Assembly: GCF_000245815.1 (NCBI RefSeq)
Contig: NZ_JH601103.1
Location: 1,420,726-1,484,725 of the forward strand
Direction: 5' to 3'
DNA length: 64,000 nucleotides
DNA from: Dolosigranulum pigrum ATCC 51524
Lineage (GTDB): Bacteria > Bacillota > Bacilli > Lactobacillales > Carnobacteriaceae_A
In this document: positions 1 through 8,525 of the stretch, in pieces
How positions within the stretch are numbered: the first letter of the stretch is position 1
Layout: each line of letters begins with the position of its first letter
The notes under the pieces: generated by a model
The model's database searches: none
Seen by the model: the letters and a program-made list of their open reading frames with translations, nothing else
What the model was told of the DNA's origin: nothing
Program-made: the position numbers and the translations under genes

Positions 1-103
1 TGTTTTGGAGTCATTCAAAACAACACAGCTCTAAAACACATGCTGACTCGCCTTTTGTAAATAGCGAGTTTTGGAGTCATTCAAAACAACACAGCTCTAA
101 AAC
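1..103 (-). CRISPR. Type II-A CRISPR array, leader-proximal end (truncated by the window)
   Basis: Two identical 36-bp repeats lie at 2-37 and 68-103, separated by a 30-bp spacer (38-67). Base 1 is the end of a further spacer, so the array continues to the left. Read on the minus strand the repeat begins GTTTTAGAGCTGTG and ends GACTCCAAAAC, the form typical of type II-A arrays, and transcription runs leftward, away from csn2. The repeat pairs with the anti-repeat of the tracrRNA at about 6164-6200. The spacer between the two repeats is therefore the leader-proximal, most recently acquired one. Repeat and spacer lengths match the 36/30 pattern of Streptococcus pyogenes-like systems. Confidence 0.95.
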
Positions 104-230
104 CTCGCACAGTATTTCTTTTCTAAAAAATCATGGTTTTTAAAAGAAATTTGCACAAAATTTCGTAATCGCGCCATTCGTCCATGCAAAACTTCAGCTT
201 TGAACGACTCCTATTTTTCTAGTTTATCAT
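104..230 (-). promoter_or_regulatory. CRISPR leader
   Basis: AT-rich, gene-free stretch between the csn2 stop codon and the first repeat. On the transcribed strand the bases next to the first repeat are GTGCGAG, close to the CTRCGAG leader-anchoring motif I recall from one group of type II-A loci. This end would guide Cas1-Cas2 integration. A weak promoter (TTGTGC, 17 bp, CATGAT) can be read within it, but I am not confident of that. Confidence 0.75.
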
Positions 231-908
231 CTACTTCATTTTACCATGTTTGACGGTTAAAAAGAAGTCCGAATCCAGGATATATTGTGTAATATTGGCA
301 TCAGTCGGTTTTGGTTCGATCATCAGCACATTCATCTGTAACAATGAGACAAACTGTGCCATTTCATTAAGCTCCTCGGTTGTAAAATATGAAGCTGCAT
401 TTACAAGTATTAGTAACTTTTTATTTCGCAAATATTTAAAGACTTGAAAAATTTCCAACACCTTTTCAAATAGTGTATCTGTATCAACTTCTATCTTCAC
501 TCCTAAAGCGATAAGTACTTCCTGGATTGTAATTTCATCAAGTTCTAAATCCAATTCATGATTCAGTACCTCTGCATTAATCAGTTCAGTAATTTGATTA
601 GTCAATTGTTCAATTTCAGTTTTTACAGCTGGTTTTTCATTTAGTTGATCCTCAATCTCACTATGAATTTGCTTAAGAATCGCACTTGTATTAATGTTGT
701 AATTAAAAATATCAGTAATTGTAACAACTTCGGATGATTTTAATGCCTTACAATCATTATTAAAAAGTTTTAAATCACTTTCTTCCCCATAACGATGGCA
801 AGCCAAAACAGTTGCGGCATATGCAGCTACATCTTCAACAACAAATTGGGTACATCCGTTAATTTCAATGGGTGCTTCTAATAAATGACTATTTAATTTC
901 ATCGGCAT
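231..908 (-). CDS. csn2: CRISPR adaptation protein Csn2 (short type)
   Basis: About 225 aa, close to the usual length of the short Csn2 family. Csn2 forms a ring-shaped tetramer that binds double-stranded DNA ends and is needed, with Cas1, Cas2 and Cas9, for spacer acquisition in type II-A systems. The N-terminus (MKLNSHLLEAPI) and the segment VLEIFQVFKYL resemble S. pyogenes Csn2. The start is set at 908 because an AGGAG lies six bases upstream; in-frame ATGs at 914 and 902 are alternatives, and homology favours 902. It overlaps the end of cas2 and is the last cas gene before the array. Confidence 0.93.
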   Translation of the reverse strand: MPMKLNSHLLEAPIEINGCTQFVVEDVAAYAATVLACHRYGEESDLKLFNNDCKALKSSEVVTITDIFNYNINTSAILKQIHSEIEDQLNEKPAVKTEIEQLTNQITELINAEVLNHELDLELDEITIQEVLIALGVKIEVDTDTLFEKVLEIFQVFKYLRNKKLLILVNAASYFTTEELNEMAQFVSLLQMNVLMIEPKPTDANITQYILDSDFFLTVKHGKMK

Positions 909-1236
909 AATCATCTCCTAGAAATATCAAGCGTTGATCTGATTGTGCAACCCGTTTATCTTGAGTTCCACTCAAATATATCATTCGGGAAAATTGTTTT
1001 TCAGTTACGGTAAGTGCGGTAATATGACCATTTTTAGGTGTGTTAGCTTCTAAGCGCTTTACCATTGCATTTTTAGCTGTGTTATTTAACAAAATTTTTG
1101 TATACACTGAAAATTGATGCATAATAAATCCTTCATTGATTAAGAACTTTCGGAATTGTCGATAAGCCTTTCGATCATTGGCAGTCTCTGTTGGCATATC
1201 GAACATCACTAACATCCTCATAAAACGATAACTCAT
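889..1236 (-). CDS. cas2: CRISPR-associated endoribonuclease-fold protein Cas2
   Basis: 115 aa, a typical length for type II-A Cas2. Cas2 is the structural core of the Cas1-Cas2 integrase that inserts new spacers at the leader end. The N-terminal strand MRMLVMFDMPT carries the ferredoxin-fold aspartate, followed by a conserved KAYRQFRKFL helix and the segment GFIMHQFSVY, all close to S. pyogenes Cas2. Its ATG overlaps the cas1 stop codon by four bases (ATGA), which suggests translational coupling. Function in adaptation is known for the family; activity here is inferred. Confidence 0.95.
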   Translation of the reverse strand: MSYRFMRMLVMFDMPTETANDRKAYRQFRKFLINEGFIMHQFSVYTKILLNNTAKNAMVKRLEANTPKNGHITALTVTEKQFSRMIYLSGTQDKRVAQSDQRLIFLGDDYADEIK

Positions 1237-2102
1237 AGTCTAAACTCAGGAACATCGGTTATTTCCCCGTTTAGTACCTTTATAATTTTTTTCGTATAAT
1301 CACTAGCAATATTAGTCAGATACATATTTTGACTGCCATATGGATACGTATCATGAAATAGATTAAACAATTGTCGCTTCATGCCATCAAAAGACCGATT
1401 CCGATTCTGATAGACAATTCGATCAATCAGTACGCGAAATGGTTCCATGATGTCACTTGCTAAATTAAATTGATTGAACTGATTTGCATGCTTCAAGCCA
1501 AATTGTGTTAAGCAACCGGTCTTGACAATCTCTCGAGCAAAAATACTTAGAATCAATGTATAGCCATAATTCAGGGCTGCGTTAATATCATTATCAGTAT
1601 GTTTCCGCGAAAAATCATTGCCGTATAAGGTGTTAAAATACATGCGAGCTGCATGACCTTCGCGATTAGTTGGGTCCAGCACCTCAAGACTATCCACTAA
1701 CTTCAATATTTTCTCGCTTTGTTTTTTGTAGTCAATTGAAGCTAAGAATTCAGCTTGATTCATTATTTTTTGCTCAATAATTTTGGTCCATGTATACTCT
1801 TTTTTGTCGATGGACCAGTCTATTTGCTGTTTTAACTGTAAGCTACTATCATGGCTACCATAAAAAGGTTGAAGCATACTAGCAGGTAAACGGTGGTCAT
1901 CACAAAATATAACTAAGACCCGATAATCCACCAGCCGCTTGAGTAGCATGGTGGTAATGTTGATATCGGTTGTCTCTGCAATTAAAATATCCACTTCTGA
2001 TAAGTGAATCATCTCCGTTTGCGTTGAAGTTTTATACACCAGATGATTATTTTTATAATTCAGTTTTGAATGTTGATTAACAACAATCGTACGCCATCCC
2101 AT
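1233..2102 (-). CDS. cas1: CRISPR-associated integrase Cas1 (type II-A)
   Basis: 289 aa, the usual length for type II Cas1. It is the catalytic subunit of the spacer integrase. The expected metal-binding residues are visible: a glutamate in NREGHAARMYF, a histidine in GLKHANQFN and an acidic residue in SDIMEPFRVLID. Cas1 cuts the leader-repeat border and joins protospacer ends by transesterification. The start codon overlaps the cas9 stop (TAATG), so translation is likely coupled. Gene order cas9-cas1-cas2-csn2 is the standard type II-A order. Confidence 0.96.
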   Translation of the reverse strand: MGWRTIVVNQHSKLNYKNNHLVYKTSTQTEMIHLSEVDILIAETTDINITTMLLKRLVDYRVLVIFCDDHRLPASMLQPFYGSHDSSLQLKQQIDWSIDKKEYTWTKIIEQKIMNQAEFLASIDYKKQSEKILKLVDSLEVLDPTNREGHAARMYFNTLYGNDFSRKHTDNDINAALNYGYTLILSIFAREIVKTGCLTQFGLKHANQFNQFNLASDIMEPFRVLIDRIVYQNRNRSFDGMKRQLFNLFHDTYPYGSQNMYLTNIASDYTKKIIKVLNGEITDVPEFRL

Positions 2103-5100
2103 TAGTTATCCTCCAGTTTGTATCTCGTCTCGTACAGACCGGTTATAGATTGGAAGATTAGAGTAGACCCACGGAATTCTGTGATTGATGTGTAGCGTGA
2201 ACGTGTGATCGATTCCCCATAAAATTTAAAGGTTGCTGGTGCACCCATAGCGGTAAATGTCATTAAGTTTACAAATGATTCCACTGTGAGTTCAACATCT
2301 TCTGTTCCATGTTCTTTATATATCTTTTGGATTTTTTGAACATTTTTATCTGCATTGATATATTTATTAGAGAAATCAATGACATATTCTAGTAGATCAT
2401 CAAATTTTGCTAAGTTGTCATGAACATATTCTATTGAATCTGGAAATTTCACCTTATCATATCGATTGGCATGATACAGTAATTCCACTAATTCTAATGG
2501 AAGAACCATCTGATTCCCTTTTTGGAATTCCTTAGCACTAGCAATCATTCGTCTAGAACCGTCTTCCAATTCAAATAATTGATACTTAAAGAGTTCATGT
2601 AAGACAGTTGGATTATTATACCCCGCTTCTTCTAAATAAGCTGTTGGATGTTGTTCATACGCTTTTTGGTCAACGATAGGGATACTGATTAGGTCACTCT
2701 TTAATTGTTTCTTTTTCCCTTTTTCATGTGTTATTACTACCGCAAAAGCTTCGGATACTTGTGATAAGCCACCATATTTTTGAGGATCCATTCCTTCTTT
2801 AACTGGAATTAATTTACTAGAATCTCCTTTTGGATAGATCGTTTCTTTCCACAATTGCCCTTTTTGTTTTTCAACTTTTTTAACAATATTCATTTGTTTC
2901 CAAGACAACACGCGTTTAATTGTAGATAGATGTCTTTCTGTATCCCACAAGATTTCCCCAGTTTCCTCATTCACTACTTTTTCTTTCTTGAAGAATTTCG
3001 TAATATTACTGTAGAAATGTTTACGCGCCGTTGCTTTCTCTTCCTTAAACATAGACGTCTTCTTGTATTGTCCGTAGACGAATTGTGGCTTCAAGTTTGG
3101 ATAAACTTTCATAATAGTTGTCGCAACCACTGCGTTCAAGTATGCATCATGGCCGTGGTGATAATCATTAATCTCACGAACTTTGTATAATTTAAATTCT
3201 TTTCTGAAGCGCGATGTCATACTTGACTTGAGTAACACGATATTAATTCGTTGTTCCTCTGCCGTGTTATATTGACTATCTAACAAGTTAGCGACATGTT
3301 TTGTGATTTGCCGTGTTTCAACTAATTGTCTATTCAAGAAATGTGCTCTATCTGCTTCAGTCAAGCCACCGTGTTCTGCTTTAGTTAAGTTTTTAAATTT
3401 TCGATCCGAGATAAGTCCTGCTTTATGCAACTGGCGCCAAAAAGGCTTCATTTTATGAACTATATTAATACTTGGTACATCATCTGATTTGTTCCCTTGA
3501 TTTTTAGTTCTTGAGACGAGTACTTTATTATCTATTGAATTATCTGTCGTAAAACTTTGTGGGATAATATGATCAATATCGTATTTTGAAAGGTTATTTA
3601 TATCTAATGGCTCATTCGTATACATATCGCGACCATTTTGTAAGTAATAGAGATATAAACGGTCATTACGTAAGTTTTCATTTTTTAAATCTTTCACTTT
3701 GACATCTGATGGGCCATCGAACTCTTTTATCGCTTCTGTCAATTTTTCCAATCGTTCTTTAGACAAGTCTTTTCCTTTTTTGGTTGTCTGACTTTCACGT
3801 GCCATTTCGACAACTATATTTTCAGGTTCATAGCCAATAATATCAATAATTTCTTCCACAATCTTCAAGGCCTGGCGAATTCCTTTTTTAATTGCCGGGC
3901 TCCCCGGCAATTCTGCAACAGTATCATAGATATGAGTTGTGTCTTCAATAGTTTGTGCATCTTCAATTTTTTTCTTGAAGGATAGCGTATTATCTCTAAT
4001 CAATTGCATAAAATTACGATTAGTAGGTCCTGACGATCCTTCATCAGATTTTAAATAATCAAGAATCGTCTTATTGCTTCCTTCATCACGCAAGCCGTTA
4101 ATCAATTTCTTAGAGAAACGACCCCAACCAGTATAATGTTTGCGTTCTAATTTCTTTAAAATCTCAGGCGATAGCGTATCACTATAAGTTTGAAGTTGCT
4201 TTTTACGCATAGCTTTATCTTCAAAAATTGTTAATATTTTAATGATATCTTCCCACACATCTGCATATTCTGGATCATCAAGATAAGCTTTCGCCCCATC
4301 AATTTTAGCTAAATCATTATAGGTTGATAGACTCGCATTAAATTTATCTTCTACACCTTTAATGTCTGTACCATCCACATAACCATATTGTTCTAAGTAA
4401 TTAGCAATATCTTTTTCTCGCACGCGATTTTTTTGCTTAAATAAGGTCTCAATGATTTCAGCTTTTTGTTGTCTGTTTAATTTCTCAGTCTTACCTTGTT
4501 CATTCGTGTACCGAACTTTAGTTAATTCATTATAAACTTCGAATGTTTGGTATAAGAGACTTCGTTTTGGCAATACTTTCTCTTCTAATAAATACGTATC
4601 CATATTGGTCATACGTTCAATAAATTTTTCAGCTGAACGCTCTTTATTAACAATTTCATCGAAGTTCCACGGTCGAATAGGCTCGTCAGATTGCCGTTCC
4701 ATCCATGCGAACTCACTCTGATCAGAGACGGTCAGTGGCCCCACATAATAAGGAATACGGAATGTGACTAATGATTCAATTTTATCACGATTTTCAGCTA
4801 AGAAAGGATAATATTGAGATTGACGATCCAATATAGCTTGCATTTCTTGTAAGTGAATTTGATGTGGAATAACACTATTATAGAAAGAGCGTTGCTTACG
4901 TAAGAAAACTTCACGATCTATTTTATCTAGAAAGTAATCCTTTTTGTCAGATTTAATGGTTTTCATCACTTTTTCGATATATTTATAAAAATCCTCTTGA
5001 TTCGTCTTTCCATCGATATAACCAGCATAGCCATTTTTCGATGGATCGCTGAAGCATTCATAATATTTATCCGGCAAGTGGGTTTTAAAGAATTGTTTTA

Positions 5101-6100
5101 ATTGGGCTAGATCTACTTTATGCTCATCATAGAAGTTAATCATTTGGTTAGACAGTACAGCTTTTGAGTTGCCTGTATCAGTTGAGATAATAGCCGACAT
5201 TTCTACAGCATCATATACATTCTTAGCAGCCATGAATACATCTAAGAATACATCGTCAGTCATCCCGAGCAGCGTATCTAAGTCTTCTTCATAAGTTTCA
5301 TCAGACAGTTTCAATTTATATTCATCATCTAGATCAAACACAGGCTTAAAGTTAGAGGTGTTACCGACAATTAACATCATAAATCTCCCAAAATTGCCCA
5401 GTTTATTTTCATTCGGGAATAATGCCATTATCTGTTCATGCTTCCGACTACGTGATTGTTTAGAGCTTAAAATTTCTTCAACTTTACTTATATCCCCTAC
5501 GAGTTGCTCCTTAAATATATCACTATATGTGTCTAAAAATTGCTCAAAAGTTTCACTAATTGATGTGTTTTCAGTATTTAACTCACCTTCAATTAAGAAG
5601 TGGCCTCGATATTTTACAATATGCGCAAGCGCAGTATAGACTAGCCGAAGATCAGCTTTTTCTGGATTATCTGCTAAATGCTTTCGCAAATGATAAATTG
5701 TTGGGTACGTATTATGGTAGGCCACTTCTTCCTCTAATGATCCAAAAATAGGGTGGCGATCGTACGACTTATCATCCGGTACAAAAAAGCTATCATCTAA
5801 CCGGTGAAAGAAGTTTTCGTCTATAGCTAGCATAGGTTGTTGAAAAATATCCTGTAGGTAAATTAAGCGATTACGTCGACGTTGATAGCGACGTCTTGTT
5901 CCACGTTTAAGTCGTGTTTCTTTGGCAGTCTCTCCTTCGTCAAATAATCTAACACCCCAGAAATTTTTCTTTATCTTCTTTATATCCGTGTTGCCTAGAA
6001 CTTTCATTCGCTTACGAATCAAAGTATAATCATCTTTCATAACGGCCCAACCGACAGAGTTTGTTCCGATATCCAAGCCAATTGTGTAATTTTTCTGCAT
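2102..6100 (-). CDS. cas9: RNA-guided DNA endonuclease Cas9 (type II-A, SpCas9-like)
   Basis: 1332 aa, slightly shorter than S. pyogenes Cas9 (1368). Domains in order: RuvC-I with Asp10 in IGLDIGTNSVGW; an arginine-rich bridge helix near residues 60-85; the recognition lobe; RuvC-II with Glu765 in VVEMARE; HNH with His844 in YDIDHIIPQ; RuvC-III with His981-His982 and Asp985 in HHGHDAYLN; and a C-terminal PAM-interacting domain. All catalytic residues are present, so both nickase sites should work. The pair Arg1300/Arg1302 (TRSRYTS) matches the RxR that reads an NGG PAM in SpCas9, so I infer an NGG-like PAM. The start follows a GGGG purine tract seven bases upstream. Confidence 0.98.
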   Translation of the reverse strand: MQKNYTIGLDIGTNSVGWAVMKDDYTLIRKRMKVLGNTDIKKIKKNFWGVRLFDEGETAKETRLKRGTRRRYQRRRNRLIYLQDIFQQPMLAIDENFFHRLDDSFFVPDDKSYDRHPIFGSLEEEVAYHNTYPTIYHLRKHLADNPEKADLRLVYTALAHIVKYRGHFLIEGELNTENTSISETFEQFLDTYSDIFKEQLVGDISKVEEILSSKQSRSRKHEQIMALFPNENKLGNFGRFMMLIVGNTSNFKPVFDLDDEYKLKLSDETYEEDLDTLLGMTDDVFLDVFMAAKNVYDAVEMSAIISTDTGNSKAVLSNQMINFYDEHKVDLAQLKQFFKTHLPDKYYECFSDPSKNGYAGYIDGKTNQEDFYKYIEKVMKTIKSDKKDYFLDKIDREVFLRKQRSFYNSVIPHQIHLQEMQAILDRQSQYYPFLAENRDKIESLVTFRIPYYVGPLTVSDQSEFAWMERQSDEPIRPWNFDEIVNKERSAEKFIERMTNMDTYLLEEKVLPKRSLLYQTFEVYNELTKVRYTNEQGKTEKLNRQQKAEIIETLFKQKNRVREKDIANYLEQYGYVDGTDIKGVEDKFNASLSTYNDLAKIDGAKAYLDDPEYADVWEDIIKILTIFEDKAMRKKQLQTYSDTLSPEILKKLERKHYTGWGRFSKKLINGLRDEGSNKTILDYLKSDEGSSGPTNRNFMQLIRDNTLSFKKKIEDAQTIEDTTHIYDTVAELPGSPAIKKGIRQALKIVEEIIDIIGYEPENIVVEMARESQTTKKGKDLSKERLEKLTEAIKEFDGPSDVKVKDLKNENLRNDRLYLYYLQNGRDMYTNEPLDINNLSKYDIDHIIPQSFTTDNSIDNKVLVSRTKNQGNKSDDVPSINIVHKMKPFWRQLHKAGLISDRKFKNLTKAEHGGLTEADRAHFLNRQLVETRQITKHVANLLDSQYNTAEEQRINIVLLKSSMTSRFRKEFKLYKVREINDYHHGHDAYLNAVVATTIMKVYPNLKPQFVYGQYKKTSMFKEEKATARKHFYSNITKFFKKEKVVNEETGEILWDTERHLSTIKRVLSWKQMNIVKKVEKQKGQLWKETIYPKGDSSKLIPVKEGMDPQKYGGLSQVSEAFAVVITHEKGKKKQLKSDLISIPIVDQKAYEQHPTAYLEEAGYNNPTVLHELFKYQLFELEDGSRRMIASAKEFQKGNQMVLPLELVELLYHANRYDKVKFPDSIEYVHDNLAKFDDLLEYVIDFSNKYINADKNVQKIQKIYKEHGTEDVELTVESFVNLMTFTAMGAPATFKFYGESITRSRYTSITEFRGSTLIFQSITGLYETRYKLEDN

Positions 6101-6127
6101 AATTTTACCCCTTTTTTCAATTTTTAC

Positions 6128-6157
6128 TTGTATTTATCTTAAGTAGTATGGTATTAT
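6128..6157 (+). promoter_or_regulatory. Candidate tracrRNA promoter
   Basis: TTGTAT at 6128-6133 and TATTAT at 6152-6157, 18-bp spacer, placing the start near 6164, just before the anti-repeat. It faces the cas9 promoter and shares its -10 region. Confidence 0.6.
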
Positions 6158-6182
6158 ATGTATGTGGAGTCATTCAAAACAA
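6153..6182 (-). promoter_or_regulatory. Candidate cas9 operon promoter
   Basis: On the minus strand a -10 TATAAT (plus positions 6153-6158) is preceded by TTGTTT (6177-6182) with an 18-bp spacer. Transcription would start near 6146, giving a leader of about 46 nt before cas9. The -35 lies within the tracrRNA anti-repeat and the -10 overlaps the tracrRNA promoter -10 on the other strand. Predicted from sequence only. Confidence 0.55.
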
Positions 6183-6258
6183 CACATGCAAGTTAAAATA
6201 AGGCTTTGTCCTTTATCATCTCGCTTAGCGAGTGGCGCTGTCTCGGCGCTTTTTTTTA
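6164..6258 (+). ncRNA. tracrRNA
   Basis: The anti-repeat (about 6165-6200) is complementary to the CRISPR repeat over most of its length, including a long block covering GGAGTCATTCAAAACAACACA minus its last base, then a bulge region and AAGTTAAAAT. The 3' part follows the S. pyogenes plan: AAGGC...GTCC nexus (6200-6211), a stem-loop CTCGC-TTA-GCGAG (6220-6232), and a terminal hairpin GCGCTG-TCT-CGGCGC (6235-6249) followed by eight T residues. It pairs with pre-crRNA for RNase III processing and is held by Cas9. It is transcribed divergently from cas9. The 5' end is inferred from the promoter. Confidence 0.93.
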
Positions 6259-6375
6259 TTGTCTAAATGTTGAAACTCCAATACTTCTTTTTTTATTTTA
6301 CCACAGTTACCGGTTTCATTCTAATGTTTTTTCCAACATTTACATATTATGCATTTTCCAAAATAAATATTTTGC

Positions 6376-6420
6376 TGACCCCCAAAAGTTAGAGTAAATT
6401 ATTCTAATTTTTGGGGGTCA
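6376..6420. repeat. 45-bp near-perfect palindrome resembling joined IS3-family ends
   Basis: Left arm 6376-6397 (begins TGACCCCCAAAAGTTAGA) and right arm 6399-6420 are inverted copies with two G/A differences and a single-base centre. The TGACCCCC...TTAGA pattern resembles IS3-family terminal repeats. No transposase lies near it. As RNA it would be a strong hairpin and could also act as a terminator, although no good T-run follows on either strand. Confidence 0.6.
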
Positions 6421-6500
6421 TTTAGGTCCAAAACATATTCATATTCGTTTAAATTACATATTGTCCCACATTGCTACAATAACGATCAGATAAAAGTAAA

Positions 6501-6547
6501 ATTGAGCGACTTATCCCCGGTCAATTACCGAAAACAAGTCACTCAAT
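6501..6547 (-). terminator. Terminator of the ABC transporter operon
   Basis: Arms ATTGAGCGACTT (6501-6512) and AAGTCACTCAAT (6536-6547) pair at 11 of 12 positions. On the minus strand the hairpin is followed by TTTTACTTTT. It lies downstream of the permease gene. Confidence 0.6.
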
Positions 6548-6628
6548 CACGTGCTTAATCGTTACTATTCAAAACTCCAACTTTTAGAGCTCACACCATT
6601 CATAAGCTCTCTTTTCCATTATGCTATT

Positions 6629-8524
6629 TCAACCTATTTGGAGCATGATTTTCTCTTTTAGTTTTTCTTTCGCAAAGTAGTAAAAGGTAAACTGGAAGAT
6701 TAATAAGGCAACTCCAATTATGAGTACTAGCGTCCAAATTGATGTATGGAGTAATTCTTGTAACATGTTGATGGCGAAGAAACAGTTAATAAATGCCATC
6801 ACAACTGGGGCAAAAAATAAGCGTCTAAATTGCTTCAACTGGATGGTCCATAGCGCTTTTTTATCCAAACCTAATTTGAATAAGTTCGTATAAATTTGTT
6901 TTGAGCGGCTAATATTTTTCAGCAAGCGGAAGTAAATGAGGCTACCGGATGCAACCATAAATATAAAGCTGAGCAAGCTGCCGACATAAGTGAGTAGTTG
7001 ATAGGAGTATATCTCGATATCGATGCGTTCAATCTTGCTAGCAAGTAAATAAGTGCCCCCATCTGGTAAGGTCGGTCCTAATTTATCACGTAAGGAGGCA
7101 GATATTTGTCGGGCTGCAGTCTGATCATACCCCGCCTCATAATGAAATAAATAGGCTTGACCTTCTAAGAACTGCTCTGTTAGCAGCGGTGAAGCATCAT
7201 TTAGCACAAATAACTTGTTATAACGATAGGAATCAAATAATTGATGAGCTGTGTCGGTTACCGTCAATGTCTCTCCAGCAATTCTTAGCTGTTCATTCAG
7301 CTCCTCCTCACCCCCTTCAATTAAGGCTACTTCCCCAATCGATAACTGAATCTGTTCGTTAGTCGATACCGCATCATTATAATCAGTTTGGCTGATAAAG
7401 CGAACCTCACTGGCTTCATCATAATACAGTCGAATAAGCCGTTCTGTATACGGAAGATTTTGTCGGTCATGTTCTTGTCGCACGGTAGTCAATTCTGCCT
7501 CCAGCTTATTATTCGGATAATCGCTATAATACATTAGGTCATATGGCATTTCTTCCGATACTTCATCTTCAGTCGTTGCAATTAGTGAAATCGTCCCAAT
7601 CGTCGTCACAAAAGCACTCGACAGTAATAAAGCCGCTACAAACATGGTCACCGCATTACTGGACAGACGATATTTCAACTCAGCTATCCATAGCGCATTC
7701 AGTCCACTAAAGTAAAACGGCTTGTTCCGACGCAAAACATCCATAAAGTATTTAAAAAATTGGCTAAACAATAAAAACATCCCAATCGTCACTAAGCCAC
7801 CAATAACTAAATGCAATTCGGTAAAATGCACCATCCGCTGAATCCATGCTATCTGCCCACCAAATAATCGGTTAATCAATGATATATTAGCAATCAAATA
7901 ACCGCTCACTAATGAGATAACCCCTAAATACGCGAGTAGTTTTGAATAAATGACTTGCTCATATTCGTTCGTATCCACTCGCATTAAGTCATAAATCGAC
8001 TGTTTCGTTATCCGTCTGCCTTGCACCACTGCCAGGAGCAAAAAGATCAGACTAAATAGGCTAACAGTTATGATAATCGACATGGCTGGGAAATGGTATG
8101 TGATCTCTGACACTCGAATAATATAGCCCATCATCAAAATTAACAAATGGCCAAAAATTAAGCCTAATCCTATTCCAACGCCTAAAGCCGTCAAACCCAG
8201 CAGCATATTTTCGAAAAGAATGAGTTGGCGCAATGATCGCTTGCTCATCCCCATCATTAATAAGACCCCAAAATCCTTCTTACGATCCGTCAAAAATGCA
8301 TTAATCGATAGACTCAAGAAGAAAATAGCAAAAATTAGAACGATCAGTTGCGCTCCTTGCATAATAGTTGCAATCGCGCCCGGTCCTTGATTTAATTCAG
8401 GATGATACTGATTCATCGAGAAAATAAAAAAAATAAATACCGTTGTCACACAACTAAGCCAATAACCCATATATTGTTCGAGGCGCTCTTTAATATTTTT
8501 GAAGGCAAATTTTCCTAGTGTCAT
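6629..8524 (-). CDS. BceB-type ABC transporter permease (FtsX-like), antimicrobial-peptide detoxification
   Basis: 631 aa, the usual size of BceB permeases. The pattern is characteristic: an N-terminal membrane segment, a block of three more (about residues 55-175), further segments near 200-310, a large extracellular domain of about 200 residues (about 310-520), and C-terminal segments. In this family the permease both removes peptide antibiotics such as bacitracin or lantibiotics from their lipid II-cycle targets and signals to the partner kinase. The ATG at 8524 is preferred over a GTG at 8533 because GGTGAG lies just before it. It starts one base after the ATPase stop. The drug handled cannot be read from sequence. 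Confidence 0.88.
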   Translation of the reverse strand: MTLGKFAFKNIKERLEQYMGYWLSCVTTVFIFFIFSMNQYHPELNQGPGAIATIMQGAQLIVLIFAIFFLSLSINAFLTDRKKDFGVLLMMGMSKRSLRQLILFENMLLGLTALGVGIGLGLIFGHLLILMMGYIIRVSEITYHFPAMSIIITVSLFSLIFLLLAVVQGRRITKQSIYDLMRVDTNEYEQVIYSKLLAYLGVISLVSGYLIANISLINRLFGGQIAWIQRMVHFTELHLVIGGLVTIGMFLLFSQFFKYFMDVLRRNKPFYFSGLNALWIAELKYRLSSNAVTMFVAALLLSSAFVTTIGTISLIATTEDEVSEEMPYDLMYYSDYPNNKLEAELTTVRQEHDRQNLPYTERLIRLYYDEASEVRFISQTDYNDAVSTNEQIQLSIGEVALIEGGEEELNEQLRIAGETLTVTDTAHQLFDSYRYNKLFVLNDASPLLTEQFLEGQAYLFHYEAGYDQTAARQISASLRDKLGPTLPDGGTYLLASKIERIDIEIYSYQLLTYVGSLLSFIFMVASGSLIYFRLLKNISRSKQIYTNLFKLGLDKKALWTIQLKQFRRLFFAPVVMAFINCFFAINMLQELLHTSIWTLVLIIGVALLIFQFTFYYFAKEKLKEKIMLQIG

Positions 8525-8525
8525 C

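Larger units (their letters stand above)
6254..6628. other. Intergenic region between the CRISPR-Cas locus and the Bce-type module
   Basis: No credible gene was found. It holds the T-run of the tracrRNA, the palindrome at 6376-6420 and the terminator at 6501-6547. The short open frame at 6206-6397 lies over the tracrRNA and has no ribosome site. Confidence 0.7.

Noticed and set aside
38..67. The first spacer shares 11 bases (CGCTATTTACA) with the T-box leader near 11230, suggesting self-targeting
   Set aside because: An 11-base match is expected by chance in 64 kb for a 30-base spacer, and it lies away from the PAM-proximal seed.
6206..6397. 63-aa plus-strand protein
   Set aside because: It lies over the tracrRNA 3' end and the IS-like palindrome and has no ribosome site.
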